Source of the DNA: an uncultured Clostridium sp.
Lineage (GTDB): Bacteria; Bacillota; Clostridia; Lachnospirales; Lachnospiraceae
DNA: 7,555 nucleotides
Direction of reading: 5' to 3'
NCBI GenBank assembly: GCA_945946715.1
Contig: CAMEWU010000109.1
Location: 1-7,555 of the forward strand
Part shown: positions 1 to 6,225 of the stretch, piece after piece
Layout: every line of letters begins with the position of its first letter
Numbering within the stretch: position 1 is the stretch's first letter
The notes under the pieces: generated by a model
Seen by the model: the letters and a program-made list of their open reading frames with translations, nothing else
Told to the model about the DNA's origin: nothing
Databases searched by the model: none
Made by a program: the position numbers and the translations under genes

Positions 1-1430
1 GAAGTATCTACAATCTCACGAATCAAACCGGAAAAAACAGATATTTCTTCCTGTGCCTTCTTTGAAAACTCCTGCTCCTTGGTATACATTTCTTTTGCAG
101 AATCACAGATATTTACGGCATGATCTGAAATTCGTTCAAAATCTCCAATACAGTGCAATAACATGGAAATAGTATGACTGTCTTTCTCAGTCAGGTTTTT
201 ACTGCTTAATTTGACCAAATATTTACCTAACTCATCTTCATATTGATCTACTACAGTTTCCATATTGCAAACTTGTTCAGCCTTGTCATTATCATAATTT
301 TTCAATAAATCCATAGCCTGGAATAAGGCATTCCGACTGAGTTCTGCCATCTTTATGGCTACTTCCTTACAACGGGCAACTGCAATTGCCGGAGTATCTA
401 AGAAACGAATGTCCAATGCCTGAAACTCCGGAGCCACTACTACGGTTTCTTCTACCTTATCCCGAATTGTCAAACAACTTAATTTTTCTAATCCTTTTGA
501 ACATGGCAATAATACACATGTAGCAAAAATATTATATGCACTATGAATCACAGCAATGCCTACTGCATTTGCCGGCTGATCCAGAAACTCAAAATGCAAA
601 AACAGATTCAGCAAATAAAACAGAGCCAAAAATGAAGTAGTTCCAAGAATCTTTATATATAAGTGAACCACTGCTGCCCGCTTACCGTTGGTACTTGCAC
701 CTACAGATGAAAGCAAAGCCGTCACACAGGTTCCAATATTCTGACCCATAATAATTGGAATTGCCAATCGATAATCAACAACGCCCGTTACTGATAGTGC
801 CTGTAAAATACCAACAGATGCAGAAGAGCTTTGAATGATGGCAGTTAATATCAGACCAACCAGCAATGCTAAAATCGGGTTCTTAAAATGTACCATGAAA
901 TTAGCAAATTCCGGTACATCCGCCAATGGTTCCACCGCTCCGCTCATAGTTGTCATACCAAACATTAATACGGTAAAGCCCAACAAGATATTTCCTACAT
1001 TCTGATATTTCTGTTTCTTTGTAAACATTAATAAAATTACACCCAACAATGCCAAAATCGGAGTAAAAGATTCCGGCTTACATAGCGTTACAAAGAAATT
1101 ATCTCCTTCTATGCCTATCAAACTTAACAACCATGATGTAATAGTTGTACCAATATTGGCTCCCATAATAACACCAATGGCCTGTGAAAGCTTCATAAGA
1201 CCTGAGTTTACAAAACCGACTACCATAACGGTTGTAGCAGATGACGATTGAATAATCGCAGTTACACCGGCTCCTAAAAGAACTGCATATATCTTATTCG
1301 ATGTTAGCTTTTCCAAAATCTTTTCCAGTTTGCCACCGGAAGCTTTTGTCAGTCCATCGCCCATAATATGCATTCCATATAAGAATAAGGCAAGTCCACC
1401 AATCATTGATAATACATTAAAGATACTCAT
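1..1430 (-). CDS. Na+/phosphate cotransporter family protein with C-terminal PhoU-like domain (3' end cut by window)
   Basis: Translated by eye from the ATG at 1430; it stays open for 476 residues and runs off the left edge. Two inverted-topology halves each carry the signature of the Na/Pi-cotransporter (NptA/YjbB, SLC34-like) family: QSSSA at residues 61-65 and again at 200-204, with matching GANIGTT (90-96) and GQNIGTC (229-235). Hydrophobic segments fill residues 5-310. From about residue 340 the protein is soluble and helical and resembles PhoU, including ERISDHAVNI near 432-441, the place of the acidic metal-binding motif in PhoU. Family members of this layout usually have about 540-560 residues, so roughly 70-80 are missing. 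Expected role: sodium-driven phosphate uptake, or efflux as proposed for some YjbB-like members, with the PhoU part as regulator. AGAGGAG lies 9 nt before the ATG, which supports this start. The gene has its own leader and promoter region, with possible phosphate-responsive repeats. Confidence 0.93.
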   Translation of the reverse strand, partial: MSIFNVLSMIGGLALFLYGMHIMGDGLTKASGGKLEKILEKLTSNKIYAVLLGAGVTAIIQSSSATTVMVVGFVNSGLMKLSQAIGVIMGANIGTTITSWLLSLIGIEGDNFFVTLCKPESFTPILALLGVILLMFTKKQKYQNVGNILLGFTVLMFGMTTMSGAVEPLADVPEFANFMVHFKNPILALLVGLILTAIIQSSSASVGILQALSVTGVVDYRLAIPIIMGQNIGTCVTALLSSVGASTNGKRAAVVHLYIKILGTTSFLALFYLLNLFLHFEFLDQPANAVGIAVIHSAYNIFATCVLLPCSKGLEKLSCLTIRDKVEETVVVAPEFQALDIRFLDTPAIAVARCKEVAIKMAELSRNALFQAMDLLKNYDNDKAEQVCNMETVVDQYEDELGKYLVKLSSKNLTEKDSHTISMLLHCIGDFERISDHAVNICDSAKEMYTKEQEFSKKAQEEISVFSGLIREIVDT

Positions 1431-1439
1431 CTGATATAA

Positions 1440-1446
1440 CTCCTCT
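1440..1446 (-). promoter_or_regulatory. Ribosome binding site of the Na/Pi cotransporter gene
   Basis: On the minus strand this reads AGAGGAG, 9 nt before the ATG at 1430. It fixes the start, since the first residues (MSIFNVLSMIGG) lead straight into the first membrane helix. Confidence 0.85.
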
Positions 1447-1491
1447 GAACATGATATTCTTTGGACTTGCAGCTTCATGATATATGGGTTT

Positions 1492-1530
1492 TGTAAAATT
1501 CAAATCATTTCAACGTAAAGTCCATGTAAA
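1492..1530 (-). repeat. Three TTTACA/TTTACG hexamers in 11-bp phase (possible Pho box)
   Basis: Minus strand: TTTACA at 1530-1525, TTTACG at 1519-1514 and TTTACA at 1497-1492. Their start points differ by 11 and 22 bp, so all lie on one face of the helix. The hexamer and the 11-bp period match the known Bacillus subtilis PhoP site (TT(A/C/T)ACA-like repeats with 4-6 bp spacers). The slot at 1508-1503 lacks a recognisable hexamer. Relative to a -10 at 1484-1479 the repeats would cover about -58 to -20, the usual place of the PhoP core site. Relative to the upstream AATAAT promoter they would instead sit over the start region. PhoP binding is inferred from similarity and from the phosphate-transport gene downstream. 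Confidence 0.4.
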
Positions 1531-1559
1531 TTATTACACATATTCTATCCATTTTTCAA
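1530..1559 (-). promoter_or_regulatory. Candidate sigma-A promoter for the Na/Pi cotransporter gene
   Basis: Minus strand: TTGAAA (1559-1554), an 18-nt spacer, then AATAAT (1535-1530), preceded by TGT, which gives an extended -10 (TGn). The boxes match consensus at 5 of 6 (-10) and 4 of 6 (-35) positions. It begins 3 nt after the stop codon of the upstream gene, and transcription would start near 1523, leaving a leader of about 90 nt. A second possible start exists further down (TATATC at 1484-1479 as -10), with Pho-box-like hexamers in the activator position. The sequence alone does not say which is used, or whether both are. Confidence 0.5.
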
Positions 1560-1561
1560 GC

Positions 1562-2671
1562 CTATAACCATAAAAAGTTATTATCTGTCGAAATAAAGTC
1601 AATATTGTGAATAAAAATAACATGTTCTATGCCTTGCTCCTGTACATATTCCGCTACATCCTCATGATAATATCGTAAATCCATCATATGAATTTCACTA
1701 AACTGATCTGCCAGCAAAGGAACTATACAGTTTGCATAAGAGTCCTTAATAATTAATACTTTTTCTTTATTCGAAGCATTGCTTTCAATAATCGTCAATG
1801 GATGGTTTCCGCCAAAAAAAACACTGTATTTATCTTTTCGTTGTGCATATGCCATATCCAGCATACTATCTGTAGTCTGATTTTCTGTCACATAGATTCC
1901 TGAATATTCACCTTCAGTATTGTTTAATAGTTCTACCGTATCTGACTCCTGATTCCAGATTGGCACCTTCGAATATAAAGAGCCATAAAAAGCTTCTGTA
2001 ATTTCTAACTGCTGATACTGTTCAAGAGGTATTGCTTCTATTTGCAACGCTTTACACAATTCTTCATATGCATAATATGCACCCAGGCTGGTCCAATGAT
2101 GATCCGTTTTATAATAGATTTCTTCCTCTTTATGTTTTTGTAATGCTCCTGTAACATCAACAATATTCATATAAGAATTTAATTCCGTCTGAATTTGATT
2201 AATCACTTCTGCCTGTGGATATGTGGTTGCAAAAGCGGGAAGACGTTCCGGGTAAATTTCATTCGCATTTGGTGCAAGCATCAATGTCATAGTTACATCC
2301 GGATTCTCTGCTGCAAATAATTTCATGTAATTCAGATTTTCAGCAAGAATAGTATCCGGCTCCTGATAATCTTGAATTAAATACCCATCCTTTCCAATGT
2401 ATACCTGATTGATTTCCGTAATTCCAAAGCAGCGGTTTACCGCTACATTTCCTTTCACAAATAAATCTTTTCCCAAAATCTGATCTGCCGTATATGACTC
2501 AAATGTTTTGGTATATTCACCACTAATATAGTTTTTCCATGTAAAGTCCGGTCTCAGGGTCAAATATCGGTTCTCCATTTCTGAAAATTCCCGTTGTTCC
2601 ATAAAAATATAACCCAGTCCAAAAAAAGAAATGAATATGATAAACACTATAATTATCATTCGATTCCGCAT
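1562..2671 (-). CDS. DHHW-family membrane-anchored protein, AlgX/AlgJ-like SGNH-type O-acetylation partner
   Basis: The start was chosen at ATG 2671, giving 369 residues: AGGAGGAG lies 4 nt before it, and the protein then opens MRNRM followed by one hydrophobic segment (about residues 5-24), a typical signal anchor. The frame stays open upstream to a GTG at 2719, but no ribosome binding site is seen there and that start would overlap the previous gene by 38 nt. The outer domain has the family's hallmark DHHW (residues 190-193, in YYKTDHHWTSLGAY), also found in AlgJ/AlgX and DltD-like partners, and a candidate nucleophile serine in IKDSYAN (Ser311), as in GDS motifs of SGNH enzymes. Known paired proteins of this kind take acyl groups from an MBOAT membrane enzyme and place them on an exported polymer. 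The MBOAT gene ends 10 nt upstream, so the same job is inferred here. The acceptor glycan is unknown. The stop is TAG at 1564-1562, with no convincing terminator after it. Confidence 0.88.
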   Translation of the reverse strand: MRNRMIIIVFIIFISFFGLGYIFMEQREFSEMENRYLTLRPDFTWKNYISGEYTKTFESYTADQILGKDLFVKGNVAVNRCFGITEINQVYIGKDGYLIQDYQEPDTILAENLNYMKLFAAENPDVTMTLMLAPNANEIYPERLPAFATTYPQAEVINQIQTELNSYMNIVDVTGALQKHKEEEIYYKTDHHWTSLGAYYAYEELCKALQIEAIPLEQYQQLEITEAFYGSLYSKVPIWNQESDTVELLNNTEGEYSGIYVTENQTTDSMLDMAYAQRKDKYSVFFGGNHPLTIIESNASNKEKVLIIKDSYANCIVPLLADQFSEIHMMDLRYYHEDVAEYVQEQGIEHVIFIHNIDFISTDNNFLWL

Positions 2672-2675
2672 AATT

Positions 2676-2683
2676 CTCCTCCT
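2676..2683 (-). promoter_or_regulatory. Ribosome binding site of the DHHW gene, overlapping the MBOAT stop codon
   Basis: Minus strand AGGAGGAG, 4 nt before the ATG at 2671. Its first two bases are the last two of the MBOAT stop codon TAG (2684-2682). This decides the DHHW start and suggests translational coupling of the two genes. Confidence 0.9.
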
Positions 2684-4121
2684 AAAACCGAAAATACAAA
2701 AATGGATTAAACGCATCACTTGCCAAACAACTGGTTGCTAATAACAGTACCAGTAACAAACCAAATACTTCTATAATACCTCCAACCACCTGTTTTCTTT
2801 GCTCCGGTAGTTTTTCTGCTGCTTTATGCACCAGCCATTTTGGAAATGGTGTAACTCCAACTGCCATGATAATAAAAATCAAAATATAAGAAATCAAATA
2901 ATAAGTGCTGGTAGAATTCCAAAAAGGAATCCCTCCCATTCCAAACATACGCTTTAATACGGTTCCTAGTGTTTGCATAGAATCATAAGAAAAAATAACC
3001 CAGCTCAGATTAATAAAAAACAGGGCATAACAATGACGAAAAACAACAGGAAGCTTTTCCAACCATTTTAGCAAGCCTGCCTTTTCGATTAACAGGATAA
3101 TAAAAAAATAGAACCCCCATAAAATAAAATTCCAGGCTGCTCCATGCCAGAATCCGGTCAATATCCATACAACCAATAAATTGATATAGGTTCTGGCTTT
3201 TCCCTTTCTGCTTCCTCCCAAAGGAATATAGATATAATCCCGAAACCAGGAGCTTAATGACATATGCCACCGTCTCCAAAATTCCGTGATACTTTTTGAA
3301 ATATACGGATACTCAAAATTTTCCAGAAAATGAAAACCAAACATTTTTCCTAACCCGATTGCCATATCAGAATATCCACTGAAATCAAAGTAGATTTGAA
3401 ACGTAAATGCAAACGATGCCATCCAGTACAATGCAACCGATACCTGACTATCCCCCATAGCTCCAATGGCTTCATACACACTTCCTGCTGTATTTGCCAA
3501 TAAAACCTTTTTCCCAAGTCCAATTACAAAACGACGGATTCCATCGGAAAATAAATCGATACCCTCCTTTCGTTCCTCCAGTTCTTTTGCAACTGTCTCA
3601 TATCGTACAATTGGTCCTGCAATCAATTGTGGAAACAAACAGACATAGGTTGCCAGATGCAGAATATTTTTTTGAGGTTCTACCTTCCCTCGATAGACAT
3701 CAATCGTATAGGATAATGTCTGAAATGTATAAAATGAAATACCTAAAGGAAGAATAATATCCAGCAATGGGATTTGAAATCCTGCCAGTTTACCAATGCT
3801 TCCATTTACATTTGTCAAAAAGAAATTACTGTACTTGAAAAATGCAAGCATACCAATACTGAATATAATCGTTCCTATAACCGCAGCTTTTGCCCCTTTT
3901 TCTTTTCCCTTCTCTTTGCAATTTGCACAAACCAATGCCAATACATAATTCACACAAATTGTCACTAACATTACCAATATATACTTTGGTTCTCCCCATG
4001 CATAGAAAATCAGGCTGCTTATTAACAAAACCAGATTTCGCAGTTTTTTAGGGCATATAAAATAAACCGCAAGTACTACGGGCAAAAATACAAATAAAAA
4101 TGTTGTACTGGAAAACAACAT
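2682..4121 (-). CDS. MBOAT-family membrane O-acyltransferase (AlgI/DltB type)
   Basis: A 479-residue, very hydrophobic protein with roughly ten to twelve membrane segments. The N-terminus (MLFSSTTFLFVFLPVVLAVY) and the ending FNPFLYFRF are typical of AlgI-like proteins, and the length is normal for the family (about 460-500). The MBOAT core is intact: FDFSGYSDMAIGLG (246-259), EFWRRWHMSLSSWFRDYIYIPLGGS (280-304) and LTGFWHGAAWNFILWG (321-336), the last holding the conserved catalytic His326. His286 in WRRWH is the second family histidine. Enzymes of this type move acetyl or other acyl groups from the cytoplasmic donor across the membrane for O-acylation of alginate, teichoic acid or other surface polymers. 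AAGGAG lies 7 nt before the ATG, and a strong promoter sits 63 nt further up, so this gene opens a two-gene operon with the DHHW partner. No D-alanine ligase or carrier genes (dltA, dltC) are present, which favours an AlgI-like acetylation role over D-alanylation. The substrate cannot be told. Confidence 0.93.
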   Translation of the reverse strand: MLFSSTTFLFVFLPVVLAVYFICPKKLRNLVLLISSLIFYAWGEPKYILVMLVTICVNYVLALVCANCKEKGKEKGAKAAVIGTIIFSIGMLAFFKYSNFFLTNVNGSIGKLAGFQIPLLDIILPLGISFYTFQTLSYTIDVYRGKVEPQKNILHLATYVCLFPQLIAGPIVRYETVAKELEERKEGIDLFSDGIRRFVIGLGKKVLLANTAGSVYEAIGAMGDSQVSVALYWMASFAFTFQIYFDFSGYSDMAIGLGKMFGFHFLENFEYPYISKSITEFWRRWHMSLSSWFRDYIYIPLGGSRKGKARTYINLLVVWILTGFWHGAAWNFILWGFYFFIILLIEKAGLLKWLEKLPVVFRHCYALFFINLSWVIFSYDSMQTLGTVLKRMFGMGGIPFWNSTSTYYLISYILIFIIMAVGVTPFPKWLVHKAAEKLPEQRKQVVGGIIEVFGLLLVLLLATSCLASDAFNPFLYFRF

Positions 4122-4128
4122 ATAAATA

Positions 4129-4134
4129 CTCCTT
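4129..4134 (-). promoter_or_regulatory. Ribosome binding site of the MBOAT gene
   Basis: Minus strand AAGGAG, 7 nt before the ATG at 4121. It sits at the end of a purine-rich leader (about 56 nt from the predicted transcription start). Confidence 0.85.
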
Positions 4135-4170
4135 ACTCTTTCTAACCTTTTTTCCTTGTATGCCTAACAT

Positions 4171-4200
4171 CAAAACTGATATTATCATATACCAGTTTTA
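4171..4200 (-). repeat. Inverted repeat centred on the -10 box of the MBOAT promoter (operator or weak terminator)
   Basis: Perfect 7-bp arms AAAACTG (4199-4193) and CAGTTTT (4178-4172), minus strand, enclose 14 nt. Wobble pairs on both sides and an inner TAT/ATA pairing extend this to about 12 bp around a 6-nt loop. The centre, 4185.5, falls inside the TATGAT box. Two readings are possible: an operator for a dimeric repressor, or a weak intrinsic terminator for the helicase gene, whose stop codon ends 17 nt before the first arm. Against the terminator: the stem is AT-rich and the run of T after it is short and broken (TTTTGATGTT). Confidence 0.5.
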
Positions 4201-4212
4201 TCCAACTGACAA
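4184..4212 (-). promoter_or_regulatory. Sigma-A-type promoter of the MBOAT-DHHW operon
   Basis: Minus strand: TTGTCA (4212-4207), exactly 17 nt, then TATGAT (4189-4184), each box 5 of 6 to consensus. Transcription would start near 4177. The -35 box begins 4 nt after the helicase stop codon, so the acyltransferase pair can be expressed separately from gltX and the helicase, while read-through from them is also possible. Confidence 0.75.
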
Positions 4213-4216
4213 CTAT

Positions 4217-6223
4217 CTAACAAGACAACAGCCCTTGTTCTATTACAAAACTCCGGCTTAAAGTCTTAGTTTCTCCGAGTTCATCAAAATAAATACTGAT
4301 TTTTCGCTCATTTACATATGTAATGGTTCCCAATCCATAGATGCGATGTTTTACAACGGTACCGGGTTTTAACTGTTTCTGGTCTAACCGGATTTCATTT
4401 ATAAACCGGGATGGTTGTAATGTCTTTCCGTATTTTTCTTTCAAAACATAGAGATGCAGATAATTTTTCGCCCGGGTCACTGCTACATAGAACATCCGTC
4501 GTTCTTCTTCCATATCTTCCGGCTTACTTGCTTTTTTGTGTGGTGTGGTTCCTTCATTTGCCTCTAAAACAAACACAACCTGATATTCCAGACCTTTTGC
4601 ACTATGCATAGTAGTCAACGTGACTGCTTCTTCCTGCTTCTCAGATAGCGATTGTCTTTTTTGTTGTTCTTCTAACCGTTCACCATATTCCTGAATATGC
4701 TGAAACCATGCTTCATATGTTTCATATGGTTTTGCCATCATTTGCAGTTCTTCCAGAATATCCGTCAATTCCTCCGGCTTAATCCGATGCTGTCCGGCAT
4801 ATTCTACCAGATAGTCTTCATATCCCATTTCCTTTCGAATATACTGAATTGCAGATGATGGAGCCATGTTTTTCAGCCGTTTCAAATCAAAACATAACCT
4901 TTGAATATTATCCACTGCCCAGTTCTTATCTTTTACCTGTTCCTGAATGTTATTTAAGTCTACTTGAGGCTCTGATAACCATTCCCTTCTTAAATATCGC
5001 TTCGGTCGATTCCAAATCTGTAAAAAATCAGACCGTTCCCTGCTGCCCATTGCAATCCGAATATAGCAAATCATCTGCCTGGCAATCCAATGTTCATAAC
5101 AATTAGGCAACTTATCCCTCATCCGAAAAGGAATGTTATATTCCATTAATATATCTACCACTCGGCGGGCTTCCATGTTGGTTCGTGAAATCACAGCCAT
5201 CTCATTATAAGAAATTCCAGACTTCTTATATGCTCGAATCCGTTCCAGTACATCCTTTCCCTCTTCTTCCACTGTTTTTATCTCATGAATACAAATGGGC
5301 TGTACATATGGACGATATCCTTCTATCGCTTTTGGATACCGTTTGGAATTATTTGAAATCAACCGCTGGCTTCCTTCTACAATTTCCTGACTGGAACGAT
5401 AATTGATATTCAAAAGAATTCGTTTTGCATTCGGGAAATCCTTTTGAAATCCAAGCATTATTTCCGGCTTTGCCCCCCGGAATCGATAAATGGACTGATC
5501 ATCATCTCCTACTACAAACACATTTTGTCTTTCACCTGCCAGCAGTTTTACAATTTCGTACTGTATTCGGTTAATGTCCTGAAATTCATCAATTAATATA
5601 TATTGAAACTTCCGTCTCCACATTTGACAAATATCCGAACGTTCCTTTAGCAGTTCATAGGTATACACCAGCATATCATCAAAATCAATCATATGTTCCC
5701 GATGTAATGTATCTTCATATTGCCGGTAAATCTGCCGAAACTCATTCTCGCCGCAAGTAGTACTGTAATAATACTGCAAATCCATATATTCACTTTTAAT
5801 TAATGTAATTTCACTAATTAAATCCTGAATAAACTCTTCTTCATCCTCGTACTCTAAATCCATGCTTTGAATAACAGACTTTAAAATGTTACGCTTCTGT
5901 TCTTCCGGCAGCACCTGAGTATGATTATACCCATAAGCTCTCCGTAATATCATAAAAAATACAGAATGAAATGTACCAAAGGTACAGGGAGCCTTAGCTC
6001 CCTGTATCATCATCTGGAATCGTTCCTTCATTTCTGTTGCTGCTGCCTTAGTAAAGGTAATAACCAGAATATTTTCCGGAGAGACTCCTGCATCTTCAAT
6101 TAAATATTGGGTTCGCCGGGTAATCACTGCCGTTTTTCCGGAACCCGGTCCCGCCAGCACCAGACATGGTCCATCAATATGAGTGATTGCCTGATTCTGT
6201 GCGTCATTTAATACAATACTCAA
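4217..6223 (-). CDS. UvrD/PcrA-type superfamily 1A DNA helicase, short form
   Basis: The protein has 668 residues with all SF1A motifs in order: Q motif LNDAQNQAI (5-13), Walker A GPGSGKT (25-31), Ia ITFTKAAATEM (55-65), Walker B IDEFQD (211-216), III GDDDQSIYRFRGA (239-251), IV NYRSS (274-278), V TTMHSAKGLEY (537-547), VI EERRMFYVAVTRAK (573-586). These predict an active 3'-5' ATP-driven translocase and helicase. Residues about 615-664 (KPGTVVKHRIYGLGTITYV and on) look like the Tudor-fold tail that binds RNA polymerase in PcrA/UvrD. Housekeeping PcrA has about 720-750 residues; the shortening seems to lie between motifs IV and V (domain 2B), so this may be a paralogue rather than PcrA itself. 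The start is TTG: an in-frame stop lies just upstream (6235-6233) and no other start precedes the Q motif. GAGGAG lies 5 nt before it. The gene follows gltX by 2 nt and is very probably co-transcribed with it. Confidence 0.93.
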   Translation of the reverse strand: MSIVLNDAQNQAITHIDGPCLVLAGPGSGKTAVITRRTQYLIEDAGVSPENILVITFTKAAATEMKERFQMMIQGAKAPCTFGTFHSVFFMILRRAYGYNHTQVLPEEQKRNILKSVIQSMDLEYEDEEEFIQDLISEITLIKSEYMDLQYYYSTTCGENEFRQIYRQYEDTLHREHMIDFDDMLVYTYELLKERSDICQMWRRKFQYILIDEFQDINRIQYEIVKLLAGERQNVFVVGDDDQSIYRFRGAKPEIMLGFQKDFPNAKRILLNINYRSSQEIVEGSQRLISNNSKRYPKAIEGYRPYVQPICIHEIKTVEEEGKDVLERIRAYKKSGISYNEMAVISRTNMEARRVVDILMEYNIPFRMRDKLPNCYEHWIARQMICYIRIAMGSRERSDFLQIWNRPKRYLRREWLSEPQVDLNNIQEQVKDKNWAVDNIQRLCFDLKRLKNMAPSSAIQYIRKEMGYEDYLVEYAGQHRIKPEELTDILEELQMMAKPYETYEAWFQHIQEYGERLEEQQKRQSLSEKQEEAVTLTTMHSAKGLEYQVVFVLEANEGTTPHKKASKPEDMEEERRMFYVAVTRAKNYLHLYVLKEKYGKTLQPSRFINEIRLDQKQLKPGTVVKHRIYGLGTITYVNERKISIYFDELGETKTLSRSFVIEQGLLSC
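5972..6006 (-). repeat. Perfect 10-bp hairpin with a competing second hairpin inside the helicase coding sequence
   Basis: In the mRNA sense, TACAGGGAGC (6006-5997), loop TAAG, then GCTCCCTGTA (5992-5983): ten perfect pairs, about half of them G-C. The next bases form a second, mutually exclusive hairpin, TGTACC (5986-5981), loop TTT, GGTACA (5977-5972), which shares TGTA with the first. They cover about codons 73-84 (IQGAKAPCTFGT). No T-run follows directly, so this is not a standard terminator. Any function is unproven. Confidence 0.55.
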
Positions 6224-6225
6224 AA

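Noticed and set aside
1462..1524. 7-bp inverted repeat TGGACTT ... AAGTCCA in the leader of the Na/Pi gene
   Set aside because: The arms are about 49 nt apart, cannot be extended, and a match of this length is fairly likely by chance in a gap of this size.
1562..1590. Possible terminator after the DHHW gene (ATAAC ... GTTAT)
   Set aside because: The stem is only 5 A/T-rich pairs, overlaps the last codons and has no T-run after it.
2672..2719. Longer form of the DHHW protein starting at GTG 2719 or ATG 2716
   Set aside because: There is no ribosome binding site before them, they overlap the MBOAT gene, and the extra residues add a basic stretch before an already good signal anchor. The ATG at 2671 has a near-perfect AGGAGGAG.
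3010..3968. Several open frames of 60-89 codons on both strands inside the MBOAT gene
   Set aside because: They lie fully within a well-supported 479-residue membrane protein gene, show no family resemblance and have Cys/Phe-rich compositions typical of the shadow of hydrophobic codons.
4411..5406. Plus-strand open frames of 66-85 codons opposite the helicase gene
   Set aside because: They are antisense to conserved helicase motifs and the predicted peptides resemble nothing I recognise.
1072..5471. Recurrent TCCGGCTT words scattered over the window
   Set aside because: In most cases they are simply the codons for Lys-Pro-Glu (AAG CCG GAA) read in reverse in different genes, and they lack fixed spacing or flanking similarity.
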